Shown here piece after piece: positions 44,765 through 53,202 of a stretch of DNA of 64,000 nt (the first letter of the stretch is position 1; each line of letters starts with the position of its first letter). Position numbers and translations under genes: made by a program. This DNA comes from Brevundimonas sp. (GTDB taxonomy: Bacteria > Pseudomonadota > Alphaproteobacteria > Caulobacterales > Caulobacteraceae): NCBI GenBank assembly GCA_003248965.1, contig QFQU01000008.1, positions 108,549-172,548 on the forward strand, in the 5' to 3' direction. The notes below the pieces were generated by a model, which was given only the letters and a program-made list of their open reading frames with translations, did not search any database and was not told the origin of the DNA.

Positions 44765-45913
44765 TCAGTACAGGTCGGGGTTGGTCTTGAGGGCGGCGGT
44801 CGAGGTCCGGCCCCACAGGACCCGATAGACCCAGGCCGTGTAGATCAGGATCAACGGCAGGAAGACCGCCGTGCAGATCAGCATGATGAACAGGGTCAGA
44901 TGGCTGGACGAAGCGTTCCAAACCGTCAGGCTGGACTGCGGATTGATCGAGCTGGGCAGGATGAAGGGGAACATCGACAGGCCGGCGGTGGAGATGATCC
45001 CGACCGCCGACAGGGACGATCCGCCGAACGCCAGAGGGGCCGAACGCCGCCACATGCCGAACAGGCCGGCCAGCGCCCCCAGGAAGCCCAGCGTCGGGGC
45101 GATCAGCATCCAGGGATAACGGCCGTAGTTGTCCAGCCAGGCGCCGGGCGCGGCCTGGACCGTCGTGCGCAGCGGGTTGGAGAAGCCGTTGACGTCCAGC
45201 GCTCCGGTGATCCGATAGCCCAGGCCGCCATAGGCGACATACAGGCCGCCGACCGCGAACAGGATCAGGGCCAGAACGCCCGCGACCGTACCAAACAGGC
45301 GGGCGCGCTCCATCACCGGACCCGGCTCGGCCTTGACCGACAGCCAGGCTGCGCCGTGCAGCACCAGCATGGCCACCGACAGCAGGCCGGCGATCAGGCT
45401 GAAGGGCGTGAACAGGCCCAGCAGACTGCCGTCATAGTAGGCGCGCAGATCGCCATCCAGGTGGAAGGGGGCGCCCAGAAGGACGTTGCCGACCGCCACG
45501 CCGAACACCAGGGCGGGCACGAAGCCGCCGATGAACAGGCACCAGTCCCAGAACGACCGCCAGCCGGCCGATGCGCGCTTGGAGCGGTATTTGAACGACA
45601 CGGGCCGCAGGATCAGGGCCGACAGCACCAGGAACATGGCCAGGTAGAAGCCCGAGAAACTGACCGCATATACGAAGGGCCAGGCGGCGAAGATCGCGCC
45701 GCCGCCCAGGATGAACCACACCTGGTTGCCTTCCCAGGTGGCGCCGACGGTGTTGATCACCATGCGGCGCTCCTCGTCGGTCTTGGCGACGAAGGGCAAA
45801 AGGGCGCCGACGCCCAGGTCGAAGCCGTCGGTCAGGGCGAAGGCGATCAGAAGCACGCCCAGCAGCCCCCACCAGATCAGGCGAAGCGTGGCGAAGTCGA
45901 GGGGAATATCCAT
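44765..45913 (-). CDS. cydB: Cytochrome bd ubiquinol oxidase subunit II
   Basis: 382 aa with about eight to nine membrane helices. The N-terminus LRLIWWGLLGVLLIAFALTDGFDLG is the CydB signature (WWxLLGxLLIxFAxxDGFDLG), followed by the characteristic VGATWEGNQVWFILGGGAIFAAWP. Pairs with CydA. It lies 26 bases downstream of cydA and 19 before cydX. Confidence 0.97.
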   Translation of the reverse strand: MDIPLDFATLRLIWWGLLGVLLIAFALTDGFDLGVGALLPFVAKTDEERRMVINTVGATWEGNQVWFILGGGAIFAAWPFVYAVSFSGFYLAMFLVLSALILRPVSFKYRSKRASAGWRSFWDWCLFIGGFVPALVFGVAVGNVLLGAPFHLDGDLRAYYDGSLLGLFTPFSLIAGLLSVAMLVLHGAAWLSVKAEPGPVMERARLFGTVAGVLALILFAVGGLYVAYGGLGYRITGALDVNGFSNPLRTTVQAAPGAWLDNYGRYPWMLIAPTLGFLGALAGLFGMWRRSAPLAFGGSSLSAVGIISTAGLSMFPFILPSSINPQSSLTVWNASSSHLTLFIMLICTAVFLPLILIYTAWVYRVLWGRTSTAALKTNPDLY

Positions 45914-45939
45914 TGTCGGATGTCCTGAAAGCTAGGGGG

Positions 45940-47523
45940 TCAGGCGACGGCGGGCGCGAGCGGGCGCGGGTCGGGCTGCTGCGGGTCGGTTTCGCCGAAG
46001 GTCTCCTGTTCGTGGAACGGACCTTTCTTGATGGCGAACAGCATCAGCCGCACCTCGACCACCGCCAGGGCGCCATACAGCAGGGTGAAGCCGACGATGG
46101 TGGCCCACAGCTGCGGCACGGTCAGGGACGAGGCGCCCAGGAAGGTCGGCAGCACCCCGTCCACCGCCCAGGGCTGACGTCCGAACTCGGCCAGGATCCA
46201 GCCGAACTCGATGGCGATCCACGGCAGCGGAATGGCCAGGACGGCGATCCGCAGGAACCATTTCGTCTCATGCATCCGCACCGAACACAGGACGAAGGCG
46301 GTGGCGAAGAAGGCGATCAGGAACATCCCGATCCCGGCCATGATGCGGAAGCTCCAGAACAGGGCCGGCACGTTCGGCACGGTCTCCCAGGCGGTCTTCT
46401 GGATCAATTCGGGCGAGGCTTGACGGGGGTCGGCGACGTGACGCTTCAGCAAGAGGGCGTAGCCCAGGTCGCGGCGGTGGGTTTCAAACACCGCGCGCGC
46501 CGCCATGTCCTGCGGGTTCGCCTTGACCGTCTGAAGCGCATCGTAGGCGACGACGCCGGATTCGATGCGGTCCTGCGCGGTGGCGACCAGTTCGAAAATG
46601 CCGGCGACCGGCTTGTCGATGGTGCGCGTCGCGATCAGACCCATGACCCAGGGAATGTGGACGCCATAGTGGGTCTCGCGGTCCTTCATCGACGGGATGC
46701 CGATCAGGGTCAGGTCGGCCGGCGCGGGCTCGGTGTGCCACATGGCTTCGAGCGCGGCGAGCTTCATCTTCTGGTTGTCGGTCAGGGCGTAGCCGGACTG
46801 GTCGCCCAGAACCACAACCGAAAGGGAGGCCGCCAGGCCGAAGGCCGAGGCCACCGTCATCGACCGCTTGGCGAAGCCGACGTGCTTGCCCCGCAGCAGA
46901 TAGAAGGCCGAGACGCCCAGCACGAAGACCGAGGCGCAGACATAGCCGGCCGAGACGGTGTGCACGAACTTGGCCTGGGCCACCGGGTTGAACAGCACGG
47001 CCATGAAGTCCGTGACCTCCATCCGCATGGTGTCGGGATTGAAGGCGGCGCCGACCGGGTTCTGCATCCAGCCGTTGGCGATCAGGATCCACAGGGCAGA
47101 CAGATTGGTGCCCAACGCCACCATGAAGGTGACGAACAGGTGCGCCGACGGCTTCAACTTGTCCCAGCCGAAGAACATCAGCCCGACGAAGGTCGCCTCC
47201 ATGAAAAAGGCCATCAGTCCTTCGATCGCCAGAGGCGCCCCGAAGATGTCGCCGACATAATGGCTGTAATAGCTCCAATTCATGCCGAACTGGAACTCCA
47301 TGGTGATGCCGGTCGCGACGCCCAGGGCGAAGTTGATGCCGAACAGCACGCCCCAGAAGCGGGTGATCGTCCGCCAGATCGGGCGGCGGGTCATCACATA
47401 GATCGACTCCATGATGACCAGCATGAAACTGAGCCCCAGCGTGAGAGGCACGAACAGAAAGTGATAGAGGGCCGTCAGCGCGAACTGCAGCCGGGACAGG
47501 TCGACGACCGCTAGGTCGATCAT
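45940..47523 (-). CDS. cydA: Cytochrome bd ubiquinol oxidase subunit I
   Basis: 527 aa. Heme ligands of the E. coli enzyme are matched: His21 in LYHFLFVPLTLG, His in KFVHTVSAGYV and Met in FWSFRIMAGIG. EFGRQPWAVDGVLPT is the GRQPW motif, and a long Q-loop (about residues 240-390) indicates the L subfamily (bd-I like) rather than the cyanide-insensitive short-loop type. It oxidises quinol and reduces oxygen with high affinity. First gene of cydA-cydB-cydX-hemN; a perfect FNR box lies 72 bases upstream. Confidence 0.97.
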   Translation of the reverse strand: MIDLAVVDLSRLQFALTALYHFLFVPLTLGLSFMLVIMESIYVMTRRPIWRTITRFWGVLFGINFALGVATGITMEFQFGMNWSYYSHYVGDIFGAPLAIEGLMAFFMEATFVGLMFFGWDKLKPSAHLFVTFMVALGTNLSALWILIANGWMQNPVGAAFNPDTMRMEVTDFMAVLFNPVAQAKFVHTVSAGYVCASVFVLGVSAFYLLRGKHVGFAKRSMTVASAFGLAASLSVVVLGDQSGYALTDNQKMKLAALEAMWHTEPAPADLTLIGIPSMKDRETHYGVHIPWVMGLIATRTIDKPVAGIFELVATAQDRIESGVVAYDALQTVKANPQDMAARAVFETHRRDLGYALLLKRHVADPRQASPELIQKTAWETVPNVPALFWSFRIMAGIGMFLIAFFATAFVLCSVRMHETKWFLRIAVLAIPLPWIAIEFGWILAEFGRQPWAVDGVLPTFLGASSLTVPQLWATIVGFTLLYGALAVVEVRLMLFAIKKGPFHEQETFGETDPQQPDPRPLAPAVA

Positions 47524-47594
47524 GGCGTTGCTCCGTCACGCCGGACCAGGCGCCGACGTTTCACACGCCCTAGAAGTCCGGCGGGACGGTCGCC

Positions 47595-47608
47595 TTGATC
47601 TCGATCAA
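47595..47608. promoter_or_regulatory. FNR/FixK box between cydA and cydD
   Basis: TTGATCTCGATCAA is a perfect TTGAT-N4-ATCAA site. It lies 72 bases upstream of the cydA start and 107 bases upstream of the divergent cydD start. An FNR protein with matching recognition-helix residues (ETVSR) is encoded 3.4 kb away in the same cluster. Which promoter it serves, and whether it activates both, cannot be told from the sequence. Confidence 0.88.
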
Positions 47609-47634
47609 AGCGAGCGCCTATCGTCCGTTCTACT

Positions 47635-47677
47635 GGACGTTTCGTCCTTGGACATTTCGTCCAACGGTGTTTTGTCC
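47635..47677 (+). repeat. Three near-tandem 13-base repeats before cydD
   Basis: GGACGTTTCGTCC (47635-47647), GGACATTTCGTCC (47650-47662) and the degenerate GGTGTTTTGTCC (47666-47677) recur every 15-16 bases. Each is a partial dyad (GGAC...GTCC). They end 38 bases before the cydD ATG and may be regulator binding sites. Confidence 0.6.
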
Positions 47678-47715
47678 CATGGCGCACGGCGATTGTCGAG
47701 CGCTGGAGTCCGACG

Positions 47716-49320
47716 ATGACCGCCGTCTCGCCTGCCCCGTTCGCCCCCGCCGCCTGGTTGAAACAGACCGGCCGCGCGTGGCGGCGGCCGGCGATGCTGG
47801 CCGCCGCCCTGACCGTCGCCGACGTCCTCCCCGCCATCGGTTTCGCCGCTGGCCTGGCCTTGGGCATCGACCAGTTCGGCCGCTCTCCGATCGCCGCCGC
47901 GCCCTGGCTGGCCCTGGCGGCCGCCAGCCTGATTGCGCGCGGCCTGTTGAGCCAAGCCGGCGTCGCGGTCGGCGCCCGTCTGGGCCGTGCGGTGAAACGG
48001 GACGTGCGCGACCGGCTTCTGACCGACCTGTTCGGACGCGGCCGACGCTCCGGCGACCGATTGACCGCCGTGGTCGAGGGGGTGGAGGCGCTGGACGGCT
48101 ACTACGCCCGGTTCACGCCCCTGCGTCTGGCCGCCGGCCTGTCGCCCCTGCTGATCATCGCCGCCGCCGCCGTGGCCAGCCCGGTTTCGGCGGCCATTCT
48201 GCTGTTCACCCTCCTGCCCTTCGTCCTGGGCATGATCCTGGCCGGCACGGCGGCCGCCGGCGAGAGCCGACGTCAGTTTCAGGCGCTGGAGCGGCTCTCG
48301 GGCCTGTTCGTCGACCGGGTCCGCGCCCTGCCCGCCGTCCTGGCCTTCGGCGCCACCGACCGCGTGACCGCAGAAATCACCACGGCTTCCAACGAACTGG
48401 AGCATCGCACGGCCCGCGTCATGCGGATCGCCTTCGCCTCATCGGCCGTGCTGGAGTTCTTCTCGGCCCTGTCGGTCGCCCTGATCGCGGTCTATTGCGG
48501 GTTCAACCTGCTGAGGCTGCTGCCCTTCCCGGTTCCCGAGACGCTGAACCTGGGTCGCGCCTTCTTCGTCCTGGCCCTGGCGCCCGAGGTCTATCAACCG
48601 TTGCGCCGCCTCGCCGCCGCCTATCACGACCGCCAGGCCGCCGAGGCCGCCGTCCCCGCCCTGATCACGCCCGACGAGACCAAGCCGGTGCGCCTGACGC
48701 TGGGGGACACGGCGCCGTCGATCCGGTTCCTCGCCGTCTCCATCGCCTATGACGGCGCTGCGCCGGTGATCGACGGGCTCGATCTGGATGTCCGGCCCGG
48801 CCAGATCGTCGCCCTGGTCGGCGCCAGCGGGGCGGGCAAGTCCAGCCTGCTGCACCTGCTGCTGGGCCTGTCGCCCCTGACCGCCGGCGCGGTCGAGATC
48901 GGCGGGGTCCGACTGGGCGACGGAGTCGATCTTTCGGGCCAGATCGCCTGGGCCAGTCAGGCGCCGGTCGTGGTGCCCGGCTCCCTGGCCCGCAATGTGG
49001 CCCTGGCCGATCCGACCGCCTGCCCCGGCCGCGTCAAGGCCGCCGCCCAGACGGCTGGCCTGACGGGCGACCTCGAACGCCCGATCGACGAGCGCGGCGG
49101 CGGTCTGTCCGGCGGCGAGCGCCGCCGTCTGGGTCTGGCCCGCGCCATGCTGAAACGCGCGCCCATCCTGTTGCTGGACGAACCGACCGCCAATCTGGAC
49201 CCCGCCTCCGAACAGGCCATGTTGGAGACGATCCGGGAGGCGGCGCGCGGACGCACGACCTTGATCGCCACCCATTCCGCCGCCGTCGCCGCCCTGGCCG
49301 ATCGCGTGGTGCGGCTGTGA
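47716..49320 (+). CDS. cydD: ABC exporter subunit CydD (cytochrome bd assembly)
   Basis: 534 aa. About six membrane helices followed by an ATPase with Walker A GASGAGKSS, signature LSGGERRR and Walker B ILLLDEP. CydDC exports glutathione/cysteine and is needed for assembly of bd oxidase; position divergent to cydAB supports the assignment over other half transporters. It overlaps cydC by 4 bases (GTGA). Confidence 0.93.
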   Translation: MTAVSPAPFAPAAWLKQTGRAWRRPAMLAAALTVADVLPAIGFAAGLALGIDQFGRSPIAAAPWLALAAASLIARGLLSQAGVAVGARLGRAVKRDVRDRLLTDLFGRGRRSGDRLTAVVEGVEALDGYYARFTPLRLAAGLSPLLIIAAAAVASPVSAAILLFTLLPFVLGMILAGTAAAGESRRQFQALERLSGLFVDRVRALPAVLAFGATDRVTAEITTASNELEHRTARVMRIAFASSAVLEFFSALSVALIAVYCGFNLLRLLPFPVPETLNLGRAFFVLALAPEVYQPLRRLAAAYHDRQAAEAAVPALITPDETKPVRLTLGDTAPSIRFLAVSIAYDGAAPVIDGLDLDVRPGQIVALVGASGAGKSSLLHLLLGLSPLTAGAVEIGGVRLGDGVDLSGQIAWASQAPVVVPGSLARNVALADPTACPGRVKAAAQTAGLTGDLERPIDERGGGLSGGERRRLGLARAMLKRAPILLLDEPTANLDPASEQAMLETIREAARGRTTLIATHSAAVAALADRVVRL

Positions 49321-50975
49321 GCGGCCGTTCCACAGGCCGCGTCGCCGCCCTGATCGCGACCCAGCGCCAGGCCCAGCGTCGACGCCTGCGCCTGGCCGCC
49401 GCCGCCGGCGCCGTCGTTTCGGTCGCCGCCGTGGGCCTTCTGGGTCTATCAGGCTGGTTCATCACCGGCGCGGCCTTCGCCGGGGCGGCGGGCGGCCTGG
49501 CGGTCCAGAGCTTCAACTATCTGACGCCCAGCGCGATCATCCGCCTTCTGGCCATCCTGCGCACCGGCGCTCGCTATATCGAGCGGGTCGCCGGCCATGA
49601 GGCGGCGCTGAAGGCTCTGGCCCGCCTGCGGCCCCAGTTGTTCCAAGCCCTGGCCTCGGCCCCGCCCGAACGCGCCCTGGCCCTGTCCTCGGGCGACGCC
49701 TCGGCCCGACTGGTGCAGGACGTGGATGCCGTCCAGACCCTGTTCGTCAGGCTGTCGGCGCCCTGGGCGTTGGGCGCCGGCGTGGCGGCCTCCGTCCTCC
49801 TGGCCGCCATGGCGACGCCCCTGGCCGCCCTTGTGTTGCTGGGCGCCATGGGCCTGACCTGGGGCGGAGCGGCCGTGATCGCCCGTCGTCGGGCCGAACC
49901 CGCCGGTCGCGCGGCCCAGGCGGCTGTCGCCCTGCTGAAGGATCGCCTGGCGGCGCTCGAGGCCGTCGCGCCCGAACTCAAGGCCTACGCACTGGATGGC
50001 TGGGCGGCGCAACAGGTGGCGGAAGCCGCCGCCGTCCGCGACCGCGCCCTGATCGACCAGGCCCAGGCCGGCGGCTGGATGGCGGCTTGGCAGGCGGGCG
50101 TCACGGGCCTCGCGGTCGCCGCCGTCGTGCCGGCGACCCACGGCGCGCCCCTGCCCCTGACGGCGCTGGCGGCCCTCGCGGCCGTGATGGGCCTGGAGTC
50201 CCTCGCCGGCCTGATCGGCGCCCTGCATCAGAACGGCGCGGCGGCCGAGGCCCAGGACCGGTTGGACGACCTTCTGCCCGATGAAGCGCCGCGTGTCCGC
50301 GCCGCGCCGCGCGACAAAACGATGCGCCTGGACGCGCTGGCGACGGACCTGTCGCCCCCTGTGCGACTGGGGCTGTTCGGCGCATCGGGCGCGGGCAAGA
50401 CCACCCTGGTCGAACGGTTGATCGGCCTGCGCACCGCCCCCGAAGGCGAGGCGCGACTGGGCTGCATCGACATTGCGGATCTGGCGCCGGATGCGCGCCG
50501 CGCCCTGTTCGCCTACGCCGCCCAGGACGTGCGGCTGATAGAGGGCACGATCCGTCAGAATCTGATCCTGGCCGGTCCCGCGGACGAGGCCGCGATGTGG
50601 CGTGCTCTGGACGACGCCGCCCTGGCCCAACGGGTGCGCGCCGATCCCCTGGGGTTGGATGCTCCTGTCGGCGTCAACGGCGAGCGGCTGTCGGGGGGCG
50701 AGCGGCGGCGACTGGGTCTGGCGCGCGCCTATCTGCGGGACGCGCCCTGGCTGGTGCTGGACGAACCGACCGAGGGACTGGACGCCGCGACCGAGGCGCA
50801 GGTTCTGGCCGCCCTGACCCGTCGTCTGTCCGAGCGCGGTCAGGGCCTGATCCTGGTCAGCCACCGCTTGCCGCCCATGGCCGCCTGCGACATCCGCCTG
50901 CGGATCGAGGGCGTCGACGCCGACGGGCGGGTCCGCATGACGCGACAGGCCGAACCGGCGCCGGCCGAGGCCTGA
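49317..50975 (+). CDS. cydC: ABC exporter subunit CydC (cytochrome bd assembly)
   Basis: 552 aa from a GTG inside the cydD stop. Membrane domain in the N-terminal half (about six helices), then Walker A GASGAGKTT, signature LSGGERRR and Walker B WLVLDEP. Forms the heterodimeric exporter with CydD. Its TGA sits in a 24-base perfect palindrome shared with the convergent fnr gene. Confidence 0.93.
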   Translation: MSGRSTGRVAALIATQRQAQRRRLRLAAAAGAVVSVAAVGLLGLSGWFITGAAFAGAAGGLAVQSFNYLTPSAIIRLLAILRTGARYIERVAGHEAALKALARLRPQLFQALASAPPERALALSSGDASARLVQDVDAVQTLFVRLSAPWALGAGVAASVLLAAMATPLAALVLLGAMGLTWGGAAVIARRRAEPAGRAAQAAVALLKDRLAALEAVAPELKAYALDGWAAQQVAEAAAVRDRALIDQAQAGGWMAAWQAGVTGLAVAAVVPATHGAPLPLTALAALAAVMGLESLAGLIGALHQNGAAAEAQDRLDDLLPDEAPRVRAAPRDKTMRLDALATDLSPPVRLGLFGASGAGKTTLVERLIGLRTAPEGEARLGCIDIADLAPDARRALFAYAAQDVRLIEGTIRQNLILAGPADEAAMWRALDDAALAQRVRADPLGLDAPVGVNGERLSGGERRRLGLARAYLRDAPWLVLDEPTEGLDAATEAQVLAALTRRLSERGQGLILVSHRLPPMAACDIRLRIEGVDADGRVRMTRQAEPAPAEA

Positions 50976-50989
50976 GCGCTCAGGCCTCG
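50966..50989. terminator. 24-base perfect palindrome across the convergent cydC/fnr stop codons
   Basis: Arms CGAGGCCTGAGC (50966-50977) and GCTCAGGCCTCG (50978-50989) are exactly complementary with no spacer. They contain both stop codons (50973-50975 and 50980-50982), and as a result both proteins end in Glu-Ala. It would form a hairpin in both messages and may act as a bidirectional terminator or 3' end protector; no T-tract follows. Confidence 0.6.
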
Positions 50990-51738
50990 CCTTCGGCGAT
51001 GGCGCGCAGGCGCTCGGGCTGTTCCACCCGCAGTTCGTGCAGGGACAGCAGCCGGATGATCCCCGCCGTCTTCAGCTTGGTCAGGCCGCGACTGACTGTC
51101 TCTATGGTCAGGCCCAGATAGTCGGCCATTTCGGCCCGGGTCATCGGCAGATGGACGTGGCCGTCCTCCAGGGGACGCGCCGGGTCCAGGCCGGGCAGGT
51201 CCAGCAGGAAGGAGGCGATCCGTTCCTGCGCCGACTTGCGCCCCAAGAGCAGCATCTGGTTCTGCGCCGCCGCCAGTTCGTGCCGCGCGCGCTCCAGCAA
51301 GGCCGATCCCAAGGCCGGCGTCTCTTGCAACAGCGCCAGATAGTCGGCCTTGCGGAAGCGGCAGACGGTCGTGTCCTCTATGGCCTCGGCCGAGAAGGCG
51401 TAGGTCGGTCCCGTGGCCAGACCCACAAAGTCCCCGGCGAATAGAAAGCCCGTGATCTGGCGCCGACCGTCCGGCATCAGCTTGTAGATTCGCAAGGCTC
51501 CCGAGGTGACGTTGAACAGATGATCGGCGCGCTCTCCCTCGCGCACCAGCACCTCGCCCGTGGCGAAACGGGTCTGTTCGGCGATGGAGTCAAGCTGGTC
51601 CAGGTCTTCGGGCGGCAGGCTGTCGCACACGCTGAAGGCCCGCGCCCCACAGGTGGCGCAGGCGGAATCGCGTCGCCGCTGCGCGCATTCGACCGGAAGA
51701 GAGCGGAGTTCCAACATCGGCGCCACGATAGCCTGCAT
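50980..51738 (-). CDS. fnr: FNR-type oxygen-sensing transcription regulator
   Basis: 252 aa, Crp/Fnr family. Cys27-x2-Cys30-x7-Cys38 with central Cys126 is the 4Fe-4S ligand pattern of FnrN/FnrL. The cNMP-fold follows (residues about 45-150), then the HTH with ADYLGLTIETVSRGLTKLK; Glu, Ser and Arg in ETVSR read TTGAT half sites. It therefore matches the TTGAT-N4-ATCAA box in the cyd intergenic region. An ATG seven codons downstream (51717) is an alternative start. No FNR box is seen before its own gene. Confidence 0.93.
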   Translation of the reverse strand: MQAIVAPMLELRSLPVECAQRRRDSACATCGARAFSVCDSLPPEDLDQLDSIAEQTRFATGEVLVREGERADHLFNVTSGALRIYKLMPDGRRQITGFLFAGDFVGLATGPTYAFSAEAIEDTTVCRFRKADYLALLQETPALGSALLERARHELAAAQNQMLLLGRKSAQERIASFLLDLPGLDPARPLEDGHVHLPMTRAEMADYLGLTIETVSRGLTKLKTAGIIRLLSLHELRVEQPERLRAIAEGEA

Positions 51739-51774
51739 CGCCCCCGGCGCAAATCGGACGATCCGACCCGGCCT

Positions 51775-53202
51775 TCAGACCGCGTGAATCGCAGCCCTTA
51801 GATCGCGCACGAACAACGCCCGTTCCCGCGTCCTCGCCTCCGCATCCGGCAACCGCAGCAGATAGGACGGATGGACGGTCAGCAGCACGCGCGTCCCGTC
51901 GGCCTGGGTCATGACCGCGCCGCGCTCGGTCTGGACAGCAACCTTTCGTCCCAGCACAGCCAGGCCCGCCGTCGCGCCCAGAGCCAGGATCAGTCGCGGC
52001 TTCACCAGCCGCCGTTCGTGGTCCAACCACCAGCGGCAGGCCTGAACCTCGCCCGCGTTCGGCGTTTTGTGCAGGCGGCGCTTGCCGCGCGGCTCATGCT
52101 TGAAGTGTTTGACCGCATTGGTCAGGTACAGCGCGTCGCGATCCAGGCCCGCCTCCACCATCGCCTGGTCCAGAAGCTGGCCCGCCGGGCCGACGAAGGG
52201 CTGGCCGGCCAGATCCTCCCGATCGCCCGGCTGTTCGCCCACGACCATCAGTTCCGCCGCCTGGCCCCCCGCGCCGCAGACGCCCTGGGTCGCATCGCGC
52301 CACAGTGGACAGCGCCGGCACCCCTGCACCCCGCGCGCCAGGTCGGCCAAGGTTTCCGGGACCAGGTCGTCGGTGGCGGCACGATCCACCAGAGGCGCAC
52401 GCGCGCGCTGAAACCGCGCATTGGGCTGGGGCGCGGGCTGGGACACCATGGCATCAGTGCGAACCGCCGCCGCCGCCGTCAGTTCCGGGATCAGCGCCGC
52501 CTCGGGAAGGTTCTTCCAATATCGCTTCGGCATCTCCGACCGCATCGCCTTCACCTTCAGCCGCGCCGGATTGAAGGTGGAGGCGTAATAGGTGCGCCAG
52601 AACGCCTCCATCTCGTCCTCGGCCGGCGCCTGGCTGCGGTCGGCGGCGGGCCCGAAGCGCATCAGGTCGCCATCCCAAGTCGCCGTCCCGTCCGGCGTCA
52701 GGATCGTCCAGCGCATGGTGCTGAAGCGCCGTGCGAAAAAGGGCGCCGTGGTCCGAAGCACCCGGTGCGCCGGCTCGAACCAGGCGACCCAATGCTCTCC
52801 TTGCGCATCCTCGGTCTGACGAAAGCGGACGAAGGCCTTCATCTTGTGCGCCGCCCGACGCACCGCCTTCATCCGGTCGGCGGCTTCGGCCACGTCGGGA
52901 TCGGACAGAACCGCCATAAGATCCGGCTGGTCCCTCAGTCGCCACAGCAGACGATACATCAGGTCGAACCGATCCTCGGACCGATGCTGGATCAGGTCTT
53001 TCGCCGTCTCGAGAAAGGCGCGCGGCGCGGTGAAGGCGCCGTCCTTTTCAAATGAAGGCCCGCCATTTTCGAACAAGGCGGCCTGCCCTGACCCGACCAC
53101 AAACCGCGCCTGGGCCGGCTCCACCCCCGCCAGACGAAAGGCCCGCGCCGCCGTCCGCCAACCGTCGAAATCCAGAGGATCGGTCAAGATCGCCGTTCGC
53201 AT
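51775..53202 (-). CDS. DUF4130-UdgX fusion: UdgX-family uracil-DNA binding protein
   Basis: 475 aa. N-terminal DUF4130-like domain, about residues 1-245 (ILTDPLDFDGWRTAAR, DRFDLMYRLLWRL). C-terminal family 4-type uracil-DNA glycosylase, about 275-475: cluster cysteines CRRC (295, 298) and Cys389, motif A GEQPGDREDLAG (322-333), and VHPSYLLR (443-450). The loop KRRLHKTP with His378 is the UdgX hallmark: that His attacks the sugar after uracil excision and leaves the protein covalently bound. The ATG overlaps the TGA of the radical SAM gene by one base. Physiological role in bacteria is unsettled. Confidence 0.92.
   Translation of the reverse strand: MRTAILTDPLDFDGWRTAARAFRLAGVEPAQARFVVGSGQAALFENGGPSFEKDGAFTAPRAFLETAKDLIQHRSEDRFDLMYRLLWRLRDQPDLMAVLSDPDVAEAADRMKAVRRAAHKMKAFVRFRQTEDAQGEHWVAWFEPAHRVLRTTAPFFARRFSTMRWTILTPDGTATWDGDLMRFGPAADRSQAPAEDEMEAFWRTYYASTFNPARLKVKAMRSEMPKRYWKNLPEAALIPELTAAAAVRTDAMVSQPAPQPNARFQRARAPLVDRAATDDLVPETLADLARGVQGCRRCPLWRDATQGVCGAGGQAAELMVVGEQPGDREDLAGQPFVGPAGQLLDQAMVEAGLDRDALYLTNAVKHFKHEPRGKRRLHKTPNAGEVQACRWWLDHERRLVKPRLILALGATAGLAVLGRKVAVQTERGAVMTQADGTRVLLTVHPSYLLRLPDAEARTRERALFVRDLRAAIHAV

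Noticed and set aside
45913..47514. Plus-strand frame opposite cydA (533 codons)
   Set aside because: Shadow of cydA; the minus-strand protein has the heme ligands and GRQPW motif.
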